A stretch of DNA of 64,000 nt. Source: Dactylonectria macrodidyma (taxonomy: Eukaryota; Ascomycota; Sordariomycetes; Hypocreales; Nectriaceae). Below the pieces are notes generated by a model, which worked only from the letters and a program-made list of their open reading frames with translations, had not been told where the DNA came from and did no database searches. Position numbers and translations under genes: made by a program. Shown here piece by piece: positions 20,989 through 33,248 of the stretch (its first letter is position 1; each line of letters opens with the position of its first letter). The DNA is taken from NCBI GenBank assembly GCA_020744425.1, contig JAGMUV010000006.1:2542001-2606000 (forward strand), in the 5' to 3' direction.

Positions 20989-23177
20989 ATGCCGCGTCTG
21001 CGAGGGATGAGATATCTGACCTGCTTTTACTGTGGTAAGCGGTCCAACACAAAGTTTGATGGCATCACCCGGGACTTTCTTTGTTTGTATTGCGATGCAA
21101 CAAATTATCTAGACGAGGTAGGGCCTACGACATGGTCTAGGTATTTCTAGGATCAGCTGACACGATGATAGAACGGAGACATTACTGATCCTCCCGTGGC
21201 GACCGAACGAGAAGCTCCTGCGACTCTCTACGCCGACCCACGACCATCTTCGCCAGACCCATCCCAAGACAGCATCTTCTGTGCAACGTGCCTCAAGAAC
21301 CAGCGACTGTTTACATCATCTCTTGCGCAATATCTCCCCGAAGACCCGTCGCACCCCGACTATGCCGAGCTCGAACGCAACTACTACCGCTTCCGCAAGG
21401 GCCTGGAGGAGCGCTACCCCCAGGTCTGCGATGAGTGCGCCGAGCGGGTCGAAGGTCGGATCGCTCAGGCAGGATATACAGCCAAGACGGACCACCTGCG
21501 AAGGATGATGGAGAAGAGCCGCGGGAGGAGAGACGGGCCTGGAAAAGTGACGGCTCTTGACTGGGCGAATAACCTAGGAAGGGGGCTCTGGTGGGCGGGA
21601 CTTGTCTTCCAAATGCTGTGGCATCTAAGGGCCATTTCCACAGCCCTGGGCCGTCGAGACGAAGGAATGTACGATCCGGATGATATGAGTTGGCCAACAC
21701 TGGCGACAATTTGCCTGGCCTGGGTTGTTGCATTTCTCCCTCCAGCCGGCACCCTGATCAACGGAGCCGTCATGGTGAGCGTCCTGTCCGTATGGTGGAA
21801 TCCCAAATTCGTGCAATTCAGTCGCGGCTTCACTCGGCACCTCTTGGGCTTTACCCAGTGGTACTCTTTCCAGGGTCTCATCATCTTTTTTCGATTACTT
21901 TTCCGCCGCGTTCTCGAGTTGGACGGTGGCAAGGCCCAATCAAGGGGGGCTCAACTGAGTGCGCATCTAGTCATGGCCGTTGTCATGAATTTGGTACGTC
22001 CTCTGGGAGTGATGCTAGAAACGTACTGACATAGTAGATACACACCTTGGCTAGGAGATCGATTCGCGTTGACACGACACCGTTATTTGGAACCCATAGC
22101 ACAACTGTGTCGCCTAGACCGTCTAGGACAAAGACACTGAAGAAGAGGGAAGAACCAAAGTCACTTTCGGAGTTATTAAACGAGGCCCTTGACTCGCCGA
22201 CCGCAACGCTACCGAGAGATACGCTGGGTTGTCCACCCGTCAACTCCCTCCCACCTCCTTACCCGCCCATCAATCCTATTCGGCCACGAAGTACACTTGA
22301 CCAGCTTGGCAACTTGGGCATCTCGGGTACTTCCTTGCAAACGCAGCAGAGTCCCTTGCAAACGGAGCAGGTGCAGTACTCTGACGAAATGGACTGGACT
22401 CCTACTCAAGCTCAGTCGTCTCCTCATCGCGCCTTTCGCGACGATCTGTTCACGCCGACTCGGCCCTTTGGAGCGGCACCAGTGGCTCCTGAAGGAAACC
22501 CGTTTTGGTACAAGGTCCCTGCCGCACCAACAAATCCAGCACAGCGAATGCGAAACCCGATTGCTCCTGTGATGAGGAGCAAACCAGCTGAGGAGGAGAG
22601 TGTCTTTTTCCGAGCCAACGATAAGACAAAGACACAGACAAAAAAGGGGGATGCGGCCAATGTCGCGTTCAAACCACCCAGTTTCTTTGCGCCAGCAGCA
22701 GAAAATGACGAAGCTAGCTCCCTAGCTGATCTGTTGGGCCAGAGCTTCAGTCTGGGTCAAGAGAACCCGCAACCTGTTTCTACCAGAGCCCCAAGACGGC
22801 CATCAGTAAACCCCCGGTCAGACATTCAAATCCAAAGCCCTCTTGGCGTGGAATTGATTATACTAGCATGCCTTCTCGTGCTGTGGCTTGCAACTGTCTT
22901 GACGCCTGTTCCCTTTCAGAGGGAATTGCAGCTGGCGGCTCTATCCGCGGCTGGAACGATTGCTCTACGCGTTACGGGCGAAACGAGTCACGATGCAAAA
23001 GAAGACGAAGCACCAAGCACATCGATATATGTGGGGTCCGTGTTGAGCGTCATTGAATTGGCGGCTGTCTGCTGGCTTGGATGGGAGGTGTGGAAGGGCG
23101 AGCTTGATACAAGCAAGTATGGTATCGGAGTGTTGGTAACCATGTTGGGACACCAGCTTTGGAATAACCTCATCTGA
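20989..23177 (+). CDS. IMA1: inner nuclear membrane protein Ima1 (Samp1/TMEM201 family)
   Basis: Exons 20989-21117, 21172-21993 and 22038-23177 (696 residues). The N-terminal Ima1 domain carries CxxC pairs: CFYCGKRS and CLYCDATNYLDENGDITDPP, then CATC and CDEC. These should bind zinc. Several membrane helices follow (about residues 170-300). A disordered Ser/Pro-rich region with SLSELLNEAL and SLADLLGQSF repeats comes next, then two or three C-terminal helices. In fission yeast Ima1 sits in the inner nuclear membrane and helps couple heterochromatin or centromeres to the cytoskeleton. The first intron interrupts the invariant LDE/NGDITDPP sequence. The start MPRLRG directly precedes RYLTCFYCGK, so the upstream in-frame codons are unlikely to be used. 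Confidence 0.9.
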
Positions 23178-23564
23178 GATACTCTGGATCGATTGGTTAA
23201 AGGACGAGGATTTAAGAAGGTGGCACATGTTTCGAATATACAGACTGGCGTTGGGGATGCATATGCGGCGTTAAGAAGCGTCCTGGGAAGCTCGACTTGC
23301 CTGGTCTTTAAGGACGTATGGATGAGACAAGGCGTATGTATCAATATCACCACAATATATGTCTGGTGATCATTCTCGTAACCAAGTGAGTATTGATTGG
23401 CCTTGTCACCTCTGGCTCTGTCATCAGGTTTGCAACAGCAGGCCAGGATCTTCAACACGGGTATTTGGCACGTGACATTTACGTGAATTTCTTTTATTCA
23501 TTACACTCGGCAGGGTCTCTTTGCCCGTGGAGATATGCACACTTTCCATTGAACAGTACGACTC
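23178..23564. other. convergent intergenic region
   Basis: 3' regions of IMA1 and the dioxygenase gene. No other feature seen. Confidence 0.4.
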
Positions 23565-24818
23565 CTAACCCTCGAAAGGCGTCTCGTAAGGTCGCTCCGC
23601 CTGGGGAGTGATACGGGCAAGATGCCTTCGCTGGCCCGACTTCCAGTCGACAATGGCGGTGTGCTGGACGACTCGGTTATCCCAGACAACGACGGTACCT
23701 TCTTGCCACTTGACGCGAGCGTGGAAGTCGGCGCCCCAGGCAATGTGCTCGTAGAGGAAGTTGAGAATGGCGTCGGATTCTTCCTTTTTGAGGCCGACGA
23801 TTTCACGGGTGACTGTGGGTGTTAGAGACGCTGGATCAAGTAGCGGATACTGGACTTACACTGAGGGTTAATGAAGAGAGCCTTTTCACCAGTGACGGGA
23901 TGCGTTCGAACAATGGGATGCTCGGTGAGGGTAGGCTCTCTTCGCTTGATGCTGCCCTTTTTCACGCTGGCATTGATCTGCTCAATACCTGAGTGAGTAG
24001 CCTTGAGGCCGTGCAGGATGCGCTGGAACGAGGGCGACAGACGCTCATAGGCCTCGGCGGTGTTGGCGAAGAGGGTATCGCCGCCCGTCTCCGGGTTGTC
24101 AAGAATGTACAGAAAGGTAGTGCCCGGCGGCTGCTCCTCGTAGGTGACGTCGGAGTGCCAGGCAACGGAGCTGACGCGTGATTTGAAAAAGGTCTCGTGC
24201 GACCGGTCGCCGGCCCCGCGGTGGACCAGGTGGATCTCCGGGTGCCCGGCCGGCGACCCGGACGTCGGGTGGATGTGGTGCCGGCCGAAGGAGCCGCCGA
24301 ACGCGAGGGCTTCCGGGATGGGCAGGTCGGCAAAGTCTTGATTGCGGAAGGCGACGACCTTGCGCTCGGCCACGTATCGTGCCAGCTCGTCCTTGCCGGC
24401 TTCGCTGAGCTTCGACAGCTGTACGCCCTCGATCTCGGTGCCGATGGTCGGCGTCAGGTGGTTGACCTTTGCATCCTTGGTCAGGATGTTGGGGAAGCTT
24501 GGGTCGGCGTCTTGACCGCGGTCGCGGTGCTCAAAGGGTTGCAGGGGAGGGTAGGTCTGGTCTTTGTTCCATGTTGGGAGATAGTGAGGATACTAGACGG
24601 GAGTTGTTAGTGTCTTTTGGATCTAGAACGCTAGCTGGTGTTGAAGTTGAACTAACCTTGGCAGCGGCATATTCGTCACTGCCCGTCTCCTCTAGATCCT
24701 TGGAGTACGCAACCGGTGACAACTCCTTGTAGGCGCTCTCGACGCCACCAGGATACAGCTTCAACTTGGAGGTGTCGGCCGCCAAGTTGGCGACGGTCTC
24801 AGTTGCTGAAGGAGCCAT
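23565..24818 (-). CDS. TauD/TfdA-type 2-oxoglutarate-dependent sulfonate dioxygenase
   Basis: Three exons on the minus strand: 24818-24657, 24592-23860 and 23812-23565 (380 residues). The iron-binding facial triad is visible as WHSDVTYE near residue 199 and QHTAIVDW near 348. The 2-oxoglutarate Arg lies in RRHLARITPQ. GTEIEGVQLSKLSEAGKDEL and VVAFRNQDF are typical TauD N-terminal blocks. Fungal homologues such as yeast Jlp1 release sulfite from taurine or other sulfonates under sulfur limitation. It is divergent from a Dal5-family permease across 1.6 kb, as expected for uptake coupled to catabolism. Junctions were chosen to keep INPQFTREIVGL. The exact sulfonate is not predictable. Confidence 0.9.
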
Positions 24819-26424
24819 GACGAAGGGTCTAGATTCAAGTCTCTGAGAAAGGTCTAGATTCAGGTCTCTTTTGGGGGCGGGGGGCTGATAAGGATGCAGG
24901 TGTCTCATTCACCCTCCTACCCTCCTACCCCCATGGAGCGCCAGAGAGGCTTATATATACGCCATTTTGGCTATATACGCCATTCTGACCATCTCGGACG
25001 TCGGCATCTCCATGACACAAATGGACGCTCAACAGTCAGCAATGCAGCGCGGGGAAAGGATCAGATTGCCGATGAGCGCGCGCACCGGCGGGATACTCGC
25101 GAATCTCGGGGCCTTCGATTCGTCGTGATTGCTTCATAAAAAGCAATGCCGCGAGAACTAGAATGTGGGTGGAACGGAACGGGGATTGCGCAAGCGTCGC
25201 GTCCATTGCGTTGGTCTTGGGACTGCTGATCATGACAGGCTCGACATTGTCAGTCAAATCACGCAATGGCTGCCATCTTTGTTGGTTCCATGGAGAGTGC
25301 GACGTAATGATGCAACTCGATATGGTGACGGCGCAGCAAAGTGGACCTGATACGGATTGCGCCATCAACAGTCTTGAGTCGTGCTTGAGTCGATGGAGCG
25401 AGTGTCGCAATCTCAAGGGCCGAGTCACGCAATGGACTATCTATGCAACGTCGACGTCAAAGCATATCGGCAGTCGGGGAGAGAAAGGGGACAGCTCTGG
25501 CGATGAGATTGAATCAAAAATTGCTGCATCTCTGGTTGAGTTTCGTCAAGTTTGTAGTGTTAAAGGGAAAGATAGGATTTTGACTTACACGCTGAGTCTT
25601 ATCTGATACTCCATATCCGGTATCACCAGATTCGGCATCACCAAATCTTCCAGACGACTCCTCGCAACTCAACACACATTGACCCGTCACGGCTCACAAA
25701 CTCCACCACTTTAATACACAAGCATAAAGCATCCCGCCGGGACCTCGGCCGGACATTGCAGCGATTGGCCCCTTGCTCTTCACTAGCCTGCACGCAATCC
25801 TCCTCTTGTGGGCAAACGTCCGCCATGCCGGGTCATGTTAGTCGAATGCCCCTCCACGCTTCATAGTCGGATACCTTTCCACGCTTGTCCCTCCACGAGG
25901 TGAATCTCGCCAATGAGGACTTCGCCATTGCTCGCCAAGAGCCAAGGAACTCGTTCGGGGCGGATGCAACGCTATCAGGCCTTCGTCATTGGCTAGTCGG
26001 CGAGGGCCCGGACGAGGACGGGCCTCGCTCGAAGATCAGTCTCACTGCTCACCGGTAGCATTATTCCCTGATAAAGGAATTTTCGGGCTGGGATGCTGTC
26101 GAGTCTGGGCTTAATGGCACCATGATAGAGCGTTCGAGTCTGCTTTTGCCGAGCTTTAGGTGATATCGAGAGCGCATCGCGACATTCGTGTCCCCCACTG
26201 AACCGGATCAAACGAACCAGTTTGCTCTTGAGCTCGAGAACAGGTTCAAGACCTGTGGGGTCCAAGGTAGACGGGATCTAAGTCTTTATAATGCGGGCCA
26301 TGCATCCTCTTTACGTTTCGCATGCACACCAAAGTCTCAGTCTGCCGTCCCATCTCCGCGGCACCCGCGACTTTCTGCTCCATCTCCGCGGACCTGATCA
26401 GTTATACCCAGATCAGTGACCATC
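24819..26424. promoter_or_regulatory. shared upstream region of dioxygenase and permease genes
   Basis: 1.6 kb between the divergent dioxygenase and permease genes. No convincing gene inside. A pair of TATATACGCCATT copies lies near 24955-24985. ATGGCACCAT at 26114-26123 fits the palindromic consensus ATGRYRYCAT of the sulfur regulator CYS3. Confidence 0.45.
26114..26123. promoter_or_regulatory. possible CYS3/MetR-type sulfur control site
   Basis: ATGGCACCAT matches the Neurospora CYS3 consensus ATGRYRYCAT in all positions, about 300 bp upstream of the permease start. The motif is expected about once per 65 kb, and similar palindromes occur elsewhere in the window (near 35625), so the site rests mainly on context. 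Confidence 0.4.
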
Positions 26425-28440
26425 ATGGCGGCCCCAAAGAGTGCCAGCCAGGACGACACCAAAGAAGTCTTTGTCCAGGACTCTTCGGCTACAAACTACG
26501 ACAGCGGCAATGAGACAACGTCCTCGGCCAGCGACCATGTCTTCTCTGACCCCAAGGTGGCCGACCACTGGCGCCAGGTCTATGAGAATGCCAAATATGA
26601 GAACCGTCACCGCTTCGATCCGTCCTTTTCGTGGGACCTCGAGGAGGAGCGGCGGCTTGTGAAGAAGGTGTGTGCATACAGTTGAATCGGGCATGGTTGA
26701 AGCAGGCTTGGTCGAATCAAACATGGTTGAATCTGACATTGTCGAATCAAACATGGTGAATCAGACATGGTCAAACATGGCTGAATTAAACATGACGCTA
26801 TTACTAACATCCGCTGCCACAGATCGACTGGCGCATCACCCTCTGGGCATGGGTCATGTTCCTCGCGCTCGATTTCCACCGTCGAAACATCAATCGCGCC
26901 ATCTCGGACAACATGGTGCGTATTTATAACATGTAAAAAAAATGCTATGCGCTGGCTAACCAGTGGATAGCTTGTCGAGATTGGCATGGACACCAACGAT
27001 TTCAACTATGGCCAAACGGTTCGTCTCCCGATCCCATCTCCATGTACCTGCATGTCATTGCATCTCGACTAACGCAGCGCTAGATCTTTCTCGTGTCTTT
27101 CCTTTCGGCAGAGCTCCCCAGTGGCTTGATTAGCAAGAAGCTTGGTGCCGATCGATGGATTCCATTTCTCATTTGTTCCTGGTCCATCGTCGCCGGCTCC
27201 CAGGCTGCGCTGCAAAGCCGAGCTGGCTATTATGCCATCAAGTGCTTGCTGGGTCTTCTCATGGGTGGATTTATCCCGTAAGTCGTATTTTCGCATGCTA
27301 ACATGGGTACCGCTAACAAACCTCGTAGTGACATTGTCCTTTGGCTCACCTACTTTTACAAGTCGAACGAACTGCCCGTCCGACTGGCCTTTTTCTGGAC
27401 CGCCCTGAGCACCTGCAACATTTTGGGATCGCTGCTCGCGGCCGGTATCCTGCAAATGCGAGGTATTCTCGGCTGGGGCGGCTGGCGCTGGCTGTTCCTT
27501 CTCGAGGCCATCGCCACCTTCATCGTGGGGGTGCTTTCGTGGTTCATCATGCCTCCGGGTCCCTGCCAGACCAAGGGCGGCCTGCGCGGCAAGGATGGGT
27601 GGTTCAACGAGCGCGAGGAGAGTATCATGGTCAACCGTCTCCTCCGTGATGATCCCAGCAAGGGTGACATGAACAACAGGTTAGATATCGTGATCCATGG
27701 CTGCGATTTCCCGCTAACAATCCCACAGAGAAGCTGTCAACCTCCCCAAGCTCTGGAAGGCCGTCAAGGACTGGGAGCAGTGGCCGCTGTACCTCATCGG
27801 CTTGATGGTGTATATCCCCCCATCGCCGCTGAGCACCTATCTCTCGTACATCCTCCGACAAATCGGCTTCTCCGTCTTCCACGCCAACCTGCTCGCGATC
27901 CCCTCGCAGTTCCTGTACGCCGTCAACCTGCTCATCATCACGTGGCTCTCGGAGAAGTTCAAGGAGCGGTCGATACTGGCGTCCACGTCCAACATCTGGA
28001 TCTTCCCCTGGCTCGTCGCCCTGGTGGCCCTTTCTGCGACCATCTCGCCGTGGGTTCGATACGCCCTCATCACGGGTCTTCTCAGCTATCCGTACTGCCA
28101 CGCCATTCTGGTGGGTTGGAACGCAAAGAACAGCAACAGCGTGCGGACGAGGGCCATCAGCGCGGCTTTATACAACATGTTTGTGCAGTCGGGCAACATT
28201 GTCGCGTCCAACATTTACCGCGAGGACGATGCGCCGCTGTACCGCCGCGGAAACAAGATCCTTCTGGCTATTGCCTCATTCAACATTGTGCTCTTCTACC
28301 TGGTCAAGGCCTTTTACATCTGGCGCAACAAGGTCCGCGACCGCAAGTGGAACGCTCTCACCAAGCAGCAGCAGATCGACTATGCGGTGCACACAACCGA
28401 CGAGGGACAGCAGCGCTTGGATTTCCGATTCGCTCACTAG
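26425..28440 (+). CDS. Dal5/ACS-family MFS permease, probable sulfonate or sulfur-compound transporter
   Basis: Six exons: 26425-26667, 26823-26915, 26971-27018, 27084-27277, 27329-27679 and 27729-28440, joining in phase to 546 residues. Signature blocks of the anion:cation symporter family are present: DFHRRNINRAISDNM, TNDFNYGQTIFLVSFLSAELPS, KKLGADRWIPFLICSWSIVAGSQ and WGGWRWLFLLEAIAT. About 12 membrane helices are visible. Yeast relatives include Yct1 (cysteine) and Soa1 (sulfonates). The divergent TauD dioxygenase makes a sulfonate the best guess for substrate. Intron 1 (155 nt) contains several repeats of a motif like ATGGTTGAATC. Substrate assignment is inference. Confidence 0.88.
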
Positions 28441-28854
28441 AGGAAGGATGGAATGGTGATGAATGGGATGGTGTAGAAGACAAGTTCAGGTGGCCTGTCC
28501 GCAGTTCAACCCAGCCAACCTTTAGTGCTCCTCCAACGGCTTACCACGCTGACAGGCCAACCTCCACTGAGCTTATGACTTTCAGGATTGGCAAATAAAA
28601 GGGAAGCGCATGGTTTACACAATTATTTTTAGGTATTAGATTTAAGCTTATTCTTCTCATCAATCTTGCTTCCATCATGAAACCGTCGTTTACACAGTAA
28701 ACACAAGGTGGCAGGCTGGCCAATCACCTGACGTTCCCCTCAGCGCAATGCCGCGAACCTCGGCATTCCAGGTCCATCCTTCAAGTCAACTAAGAGCACA
28801 TTCACCCACTAGAACTCTTCATCCTTCAATTCAAGATATACCAGATATCCCGCC
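28441..28854. other. intergenic region
   Basis: 3' end of the permease gene and promoter of the hydrolase gene. Nothing else recognised. Confidence 0.4.
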
Positions 28855-29848
28855 ATGGCAACATACGAGACCGCACGAAACCAATTCGTCACTGTAGACG
28901 GCATAAGGTTTGCATACCGACACCTCGGACCAAGTCATGGCATACCCCTCGTTCTTTTAGTGGGATTCCGGTACGTCATGCCCATGTCACGGCTTCAAAT
29001 ATTGCCAACCCCAATGCTAATTGGTGAAGAGGAACCATGGATCATTGGGATCCGGCACTGGTCAATCCGCTTGCCGCGAAACGTCCAGTCATGCTGATTG
29101 ACAATGCGGGCGTAGGTCGATCTGAAGGCGAGGTACCAAAGAGCTTGACCATCTGGGCGCAATACTACGTCAAAATCCTTCGGGCGCTGGGCATTCAACG
29201 GGCTGACATCATGGGTTATTCCATGGGAGGCTGCGTCGCTCAACTCGTGGCACTTAATGCTCCAGACTTGACGCGACGTCTCATCCTCTGCGGCACGACA
29301 CCCAGTACCGGAGAGGGCGTCGTGAAGGCACCGCTCGGCCCGTTCAACAAGCTCAAGGCCGCTGCGACGGAACAAGAGCATAAGGATGCCTGGATCCACG
29401 GGCTGTTCAACACCTCGGATGGCAACTGGGACGCGGGAGAGGCGTCGTGGAAACGAATGATTGCCGCGCGAGCCGATCGAGGCAGTAATGTCGATGCTGC
29501 CAATGCTCATCGGCAAGCTGTTGCGTTTGCGAAATTTATGGACGCCAAGCAAGCCAAGGATGCGTCGTACAACCGATTCAACGAGCTCCGTATGCCTGTA
29601 CTAATTGCCAACGGTATGTGTTTATTACGGACGCCTGTATTCAATGCTGACACCGTCTAGGAGCCGAGGATTTGCTGTTGCCGTCGGAGAACAGCTACCT
29701 TATGTGGAAGATGCTGAAGAATGCCAATGCCCAGCTACATCTGTTCCCGAATTGCGGGCATGGGTTTCTCTTCCAGTATGGCGAGGAGTTTGCCAAGATG
29801 ATAAATGACTTTCTAGACCGCGAGGGGAACCCACAAAGTCGTCTCTGA
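28855..29848 (+). CDS. alpha/beta-hydrolase
   Basis: Exons 28855-28970, 29030-29613 and 29661-29848 (295 residues). The nucleophile elbow IMGYSMGGC puts Ser near residue 102. The acid is probably the Asp of NGAEDLLLP near 236, and the catalytic His is in NCGHGF near 266. The oxyanion region LVGFRGTMDHWDP comes only after splicing intron 1, whose acceptor was set by frame (GAAG/AGGAACC). The size and DNAGVGRS block are typical of haloperoxidase- or esterase-like fungal hydrolases of unknown substrate. The N-terminus starts MATYETARNQFVTVDG, with no secretion signal. Confidence 0.87.
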
Positions 29849-30008
29849 CGAAATGGCATTGCATTGTTGAGAAAAGTTCAGGGTGTTGCCATTGGGCTGT
29901 TTAAACGCTGGTGAACCCTCTAAAGCATTAGGGCGTGGGACACTGTTTTAGTCCTGCAAATGGTAGTATGCAGCCCTGTTGAATAGCAGTACTTATTTAT
30001 GGATGGAT

Positions 30009-30926
30009 TTAATATTCAACAAATGTATATAGTGTTGCTGCTATTGCTGCCCATGCAAATGTAACTAGGCTAGAATCCATTGTTCTTGGCCCAGACGAAT
30101 CATCTGTTGATGAAGCCGCGCCTGTCGACGAAGTCGCGGTGGCAGACTCGCTTTCGTCGGTTTCTGAAGTCTCAGTGGCATTTGTGAGAGTACACGTCCT
30201 ACTCGAGTATTCACCCATGGCAAGCAACCCAGGACAACTCTCGACGCAATCCGCAAAAGCCGCCCTGTCGCTATTGGCCTGATTCCAGTAGTACTCATCG
30301 ACATCCAGATGCTCCTCGAGGCACGTTCTAGCGCAGGCGACGGACGTGCAAGGAAGGCGACTCGACCAGTGGTTCACGGCGCCCCAGCCGTCCTTGCGCT
30401 CCCACGCCGAGAGCGTGGCTTCGCCACCTGTCAAGTTGAAGCCAGTCGACTGGTCGCCCCAGGTGGAGAAGCCGACCTTGAGTGAGCCGAAGAGAGAGTA
30501 CGAGACGAGCATGCGTGTATCTGGTAACGCGTCGGGGGGGATGTTGATGGAGATGGTGGTAAGATTGGTGGCAACGCATGGGTTGAGAAGGCCTGGAGAG
30601 AGTCAGTCCACTCTGCTTCATCTCATCTTGAATCCGATAATGAGACGTGCTAGAAACCACTGACAATATAAGTTCGGTTCTTCCGGCGACCATTCATTCT
30701 CCGTCCACGCCCAAGCATAAATCTCCATAAATTGATGCTCATAGCTGGCCTTGGCGCTGTTGGAAAAGTTCAAGTGTACCAGAGTGTCCTCGCCAGCCGT
30801 GACAATGCGCGGGACGTCAAGAACGGCGCTCGCATTGATTGGTACGTAGTTGGAGTCTTCAGCACTGGCGAGGGATAGAAAATGAATCCCAAGAGCCAGG
30901 TTAGAGGTCCTTCGTAGTAACCGCAT
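30009..30926 (-). CDS. GPI-anchored, Cys-containing secreted protein of unknown function
   Basis: Exons on the minus strand: 30926-30665 and 30592-30009 (281 residues). A signal peptide at the N-terminus ends near ASAEDS. The C-terminus has a Ser/Thr/Glu-rich stalk, then a small-residue site and a final hydrophobic stretch (SLVTFAWAAIAATLYTFVEY), the pattern of a GPI-anchor signal. At least eight Cys are present, including LPCTSVACARTC and FADCVESC, and several N-glycosylation sequons. No catalytic family recognised. A GTCAGT donor was chosen because it is the only one that keeps frame with the CCAG acceptor, giving NLYC/LLNPC. It is convergent with the hydrolase. Confidence 0.75.
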
Positions 30927-33248
30927 GGCTGGACGGCGATGCAATAGGTGGGATGATGATGGTGGCGTTGAGTGATGGAAATGGGAGCCCCGCGACTGAA
31001 ACAAGATTCTAATCAGGGGTCCTTAGACTTCAGGTGTCAGCTCTAATCTGCCGAGGAATAGCGCAGCGTCAGCATAAAAGCGAGTCCGTGTAAATGAATT
31101 ACAAATTAAGTAGTGGAGCTCCTGATAGGCTTAAGCCGAGCAATATGAGTTTGTGGAAGCGATGGTTAAAACGCACACGACAATCGTGTCATATTCACTG
31201 ACTGCCCCCATTGTGCATCAGGACAGGGGATCATCAACCTACACCACACTTTGTTTTGTTTGCCTCTCCTGCAACAACAACACAAGATTTGATTTTAAGC
31301 CTGAGTTGATCTCTTCTTGCATTTTTATGTAGATTGCCTCCTCTGTTATCTATGAATAAACAAAAATATGAAATTGCAATCAATATATCAATCACGGCAA
31401 GCAAATCCTGGACTGGATGTTGCTTGCACCTAAGTACATCAATCGTAGGACACACTTCCTATGCCCCCTTCGATTCATCTTCTAATTTATTCCAGAAACA
31501 CGAGAATGTGGCATATCAAAGGGAGGCATTCTGTCGGTTTTGAGTCGAGCATAAATTCATGTACTCGAATGTAAGCAGTAAATTTTTGTCGCATGGAGTT
31601 CACATTCTGATTATGTCCCAGTTGGTTTAAATCTCCTCTCTGTCTGCGCTTCGACACCAACAAGAAAACACCCATCCGCTACAGGTGGTTCAGTTTCATC
31701 AAAGCCCAGCACATGTCTACCATCAACATGATCAGATACTACTTCCACAAAAACCGCGAAAGGTTACCAGAAGCGCGAATTCGCCGGCTGATCACTTTGG
31801 CATATCAAACAGCAAGGGATAAAGAGCTCTATCCTCGGGCAGTATTTATCAGGTTAGAAACACTCCTGGTTCCCTTTCCTCGGATCATAGAAATGCGGAC
31901 ACTTCGGCAGACTAACTGCAGCGGACAAAACAGAAGCGAGGTTCATAACACAACCAGCGTCGACGGCAAGCGCCAAATAGATCCCCTGGGAGAGCATGTA
32001 ACCTTTAGTTACAAATGCCAAGACCATCTTGGTCGCAACACCCATGTTACCTGCCATGGCTATGTCAATAATTCGCAAACCCTTGAGTTAAGAAAGGCAA
32101 CCTACACAGGTGAGAAGCCCGATTCAACAAAGAAGATGTCAGGAGGAGTAGTTTGGCCACGTGCGAAGGATCTTTAGGAAGCACTGAACGTTGGTTATGG
32201 GCACATGCCTGAGAAGTGACATGCGTTGTCGGACTACTGCCAAAGCAGGTTGTTAGGTGGAGATGTATTGTATCAAGGTACTGAAGTTAGTGGGTGCCTC
32301 TTATTGTCTACCTACTTAGATAACTTAACTTAAGTTAGTAGAAGCGTATTTGCCTAAATCGAGCAGCCTTCACCATACCCCTTATAAGGAGTACTCTACG
32401 TCACGGATAACACTCTGCCAGAACGTATCTCACCCCTTCGAGCGGATTGACTAGTGCAATCTAGGCTGTGTTCGAATCACCATTAGCACGAAGTTATAGG
32501 GCGCAATAGCGCTGTCGCGAAAATAACTACAGCGCATTACAGGACTGCCGCACGCACGGTTAGAGGGCAACCGCAGCCGCCACAAGTGCAGTTCGGACAA
32601 TAATTACATATAAATGCCGTATTTATTAAATTTTCTAGGCGTTATTTACAATCTCTGGCTCGTGAATTTGCCAACAGACTGTAGTTCCGTGCCTGGCGGC
32701 CTGTCTCAAGTCCTTTTCCACTAAAACGTTTTTTTTTTTTTTTTTTTTTTTTTAGCTGCACCCTGTGAGCTACGGGGCTACTTTTCCGCTATAGGCCACT
32801 GTTGACTACAGGCATTGTGGGCACTGTAGGTAGGCGCTCTAACTGCCGTAGTTGAGTCGAGCATGCAGCTGTGCTTGTGCCTCGGGCAATAGCACGAGTG
32901 CTTCGGAGTACATGCCTAAGGCATAGGTAGATGCTCCTCTTGGTACCAAAGCCCTAACTGCACACCCGTGTGCCCTGACGAACGGAACGCACAAAATGTA
33001 CGCTCACGGGCATAGGTCATAGGTTGAAATCACTGCTCGCACCCCCCAAGCTCCTTCCAGGCGTCTCCACCCACCATCCCAAGTTGCATTGCCTCGCAGT
33101 TGCTTCCTCCTACTGACATTTGGTGTCTCCAAGAATCTTGATTTTGGCAAATGAAAGATTTGGAAGTCTCTTTTGCCGAGCAATCCCTCGCTTTTCTATA
33201 CATACCATTATCAGGTTTCTATTCTCCTCCAATCTCTTCACTGGCCAG
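30927..33248. other. gene-poor, AT-leaning spacer
   Basis: No certain gene. A 154-codon frame (31713-32177, +) and an opposing 75-codon hydrophobic frame (31854-32078, -) show no recognisable family; the latter could be a remnant of a membrane-protein gene. A 25-nt T run at 32729-32753 is flanked by an imperfect 11-bp direct repeat (see separate entry). Confidence 0.4.
32713..32791 (-). mobile_element. possible miniature retroposed fragment with poly(A) tail
   Basis: CTTTTCCACTA (32713-32723) and CTTTTCCGCTA (32781-32791) match at 10 of 11 bases. They flank 57 bp that on the minus strand read as a 27-nt sequence followed by 25 A residues and CGTTT. A target-site duplication plus poly(A) is the mark of LINE-driven retroposition. 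The 27-nt head begins TAGCCCCGTAGCTCA, faintly like the 5' end of a tRNA. No larger element is visible. Confidence 0.4.

Noticed and set aside
31713..32177. 154-codon plus-strand frame and opposing hydrophobic 75-codon frame
   Set aside because: Neither shows a family; upstream codons of the hydrophobic frame contain several stops. At most a relic.
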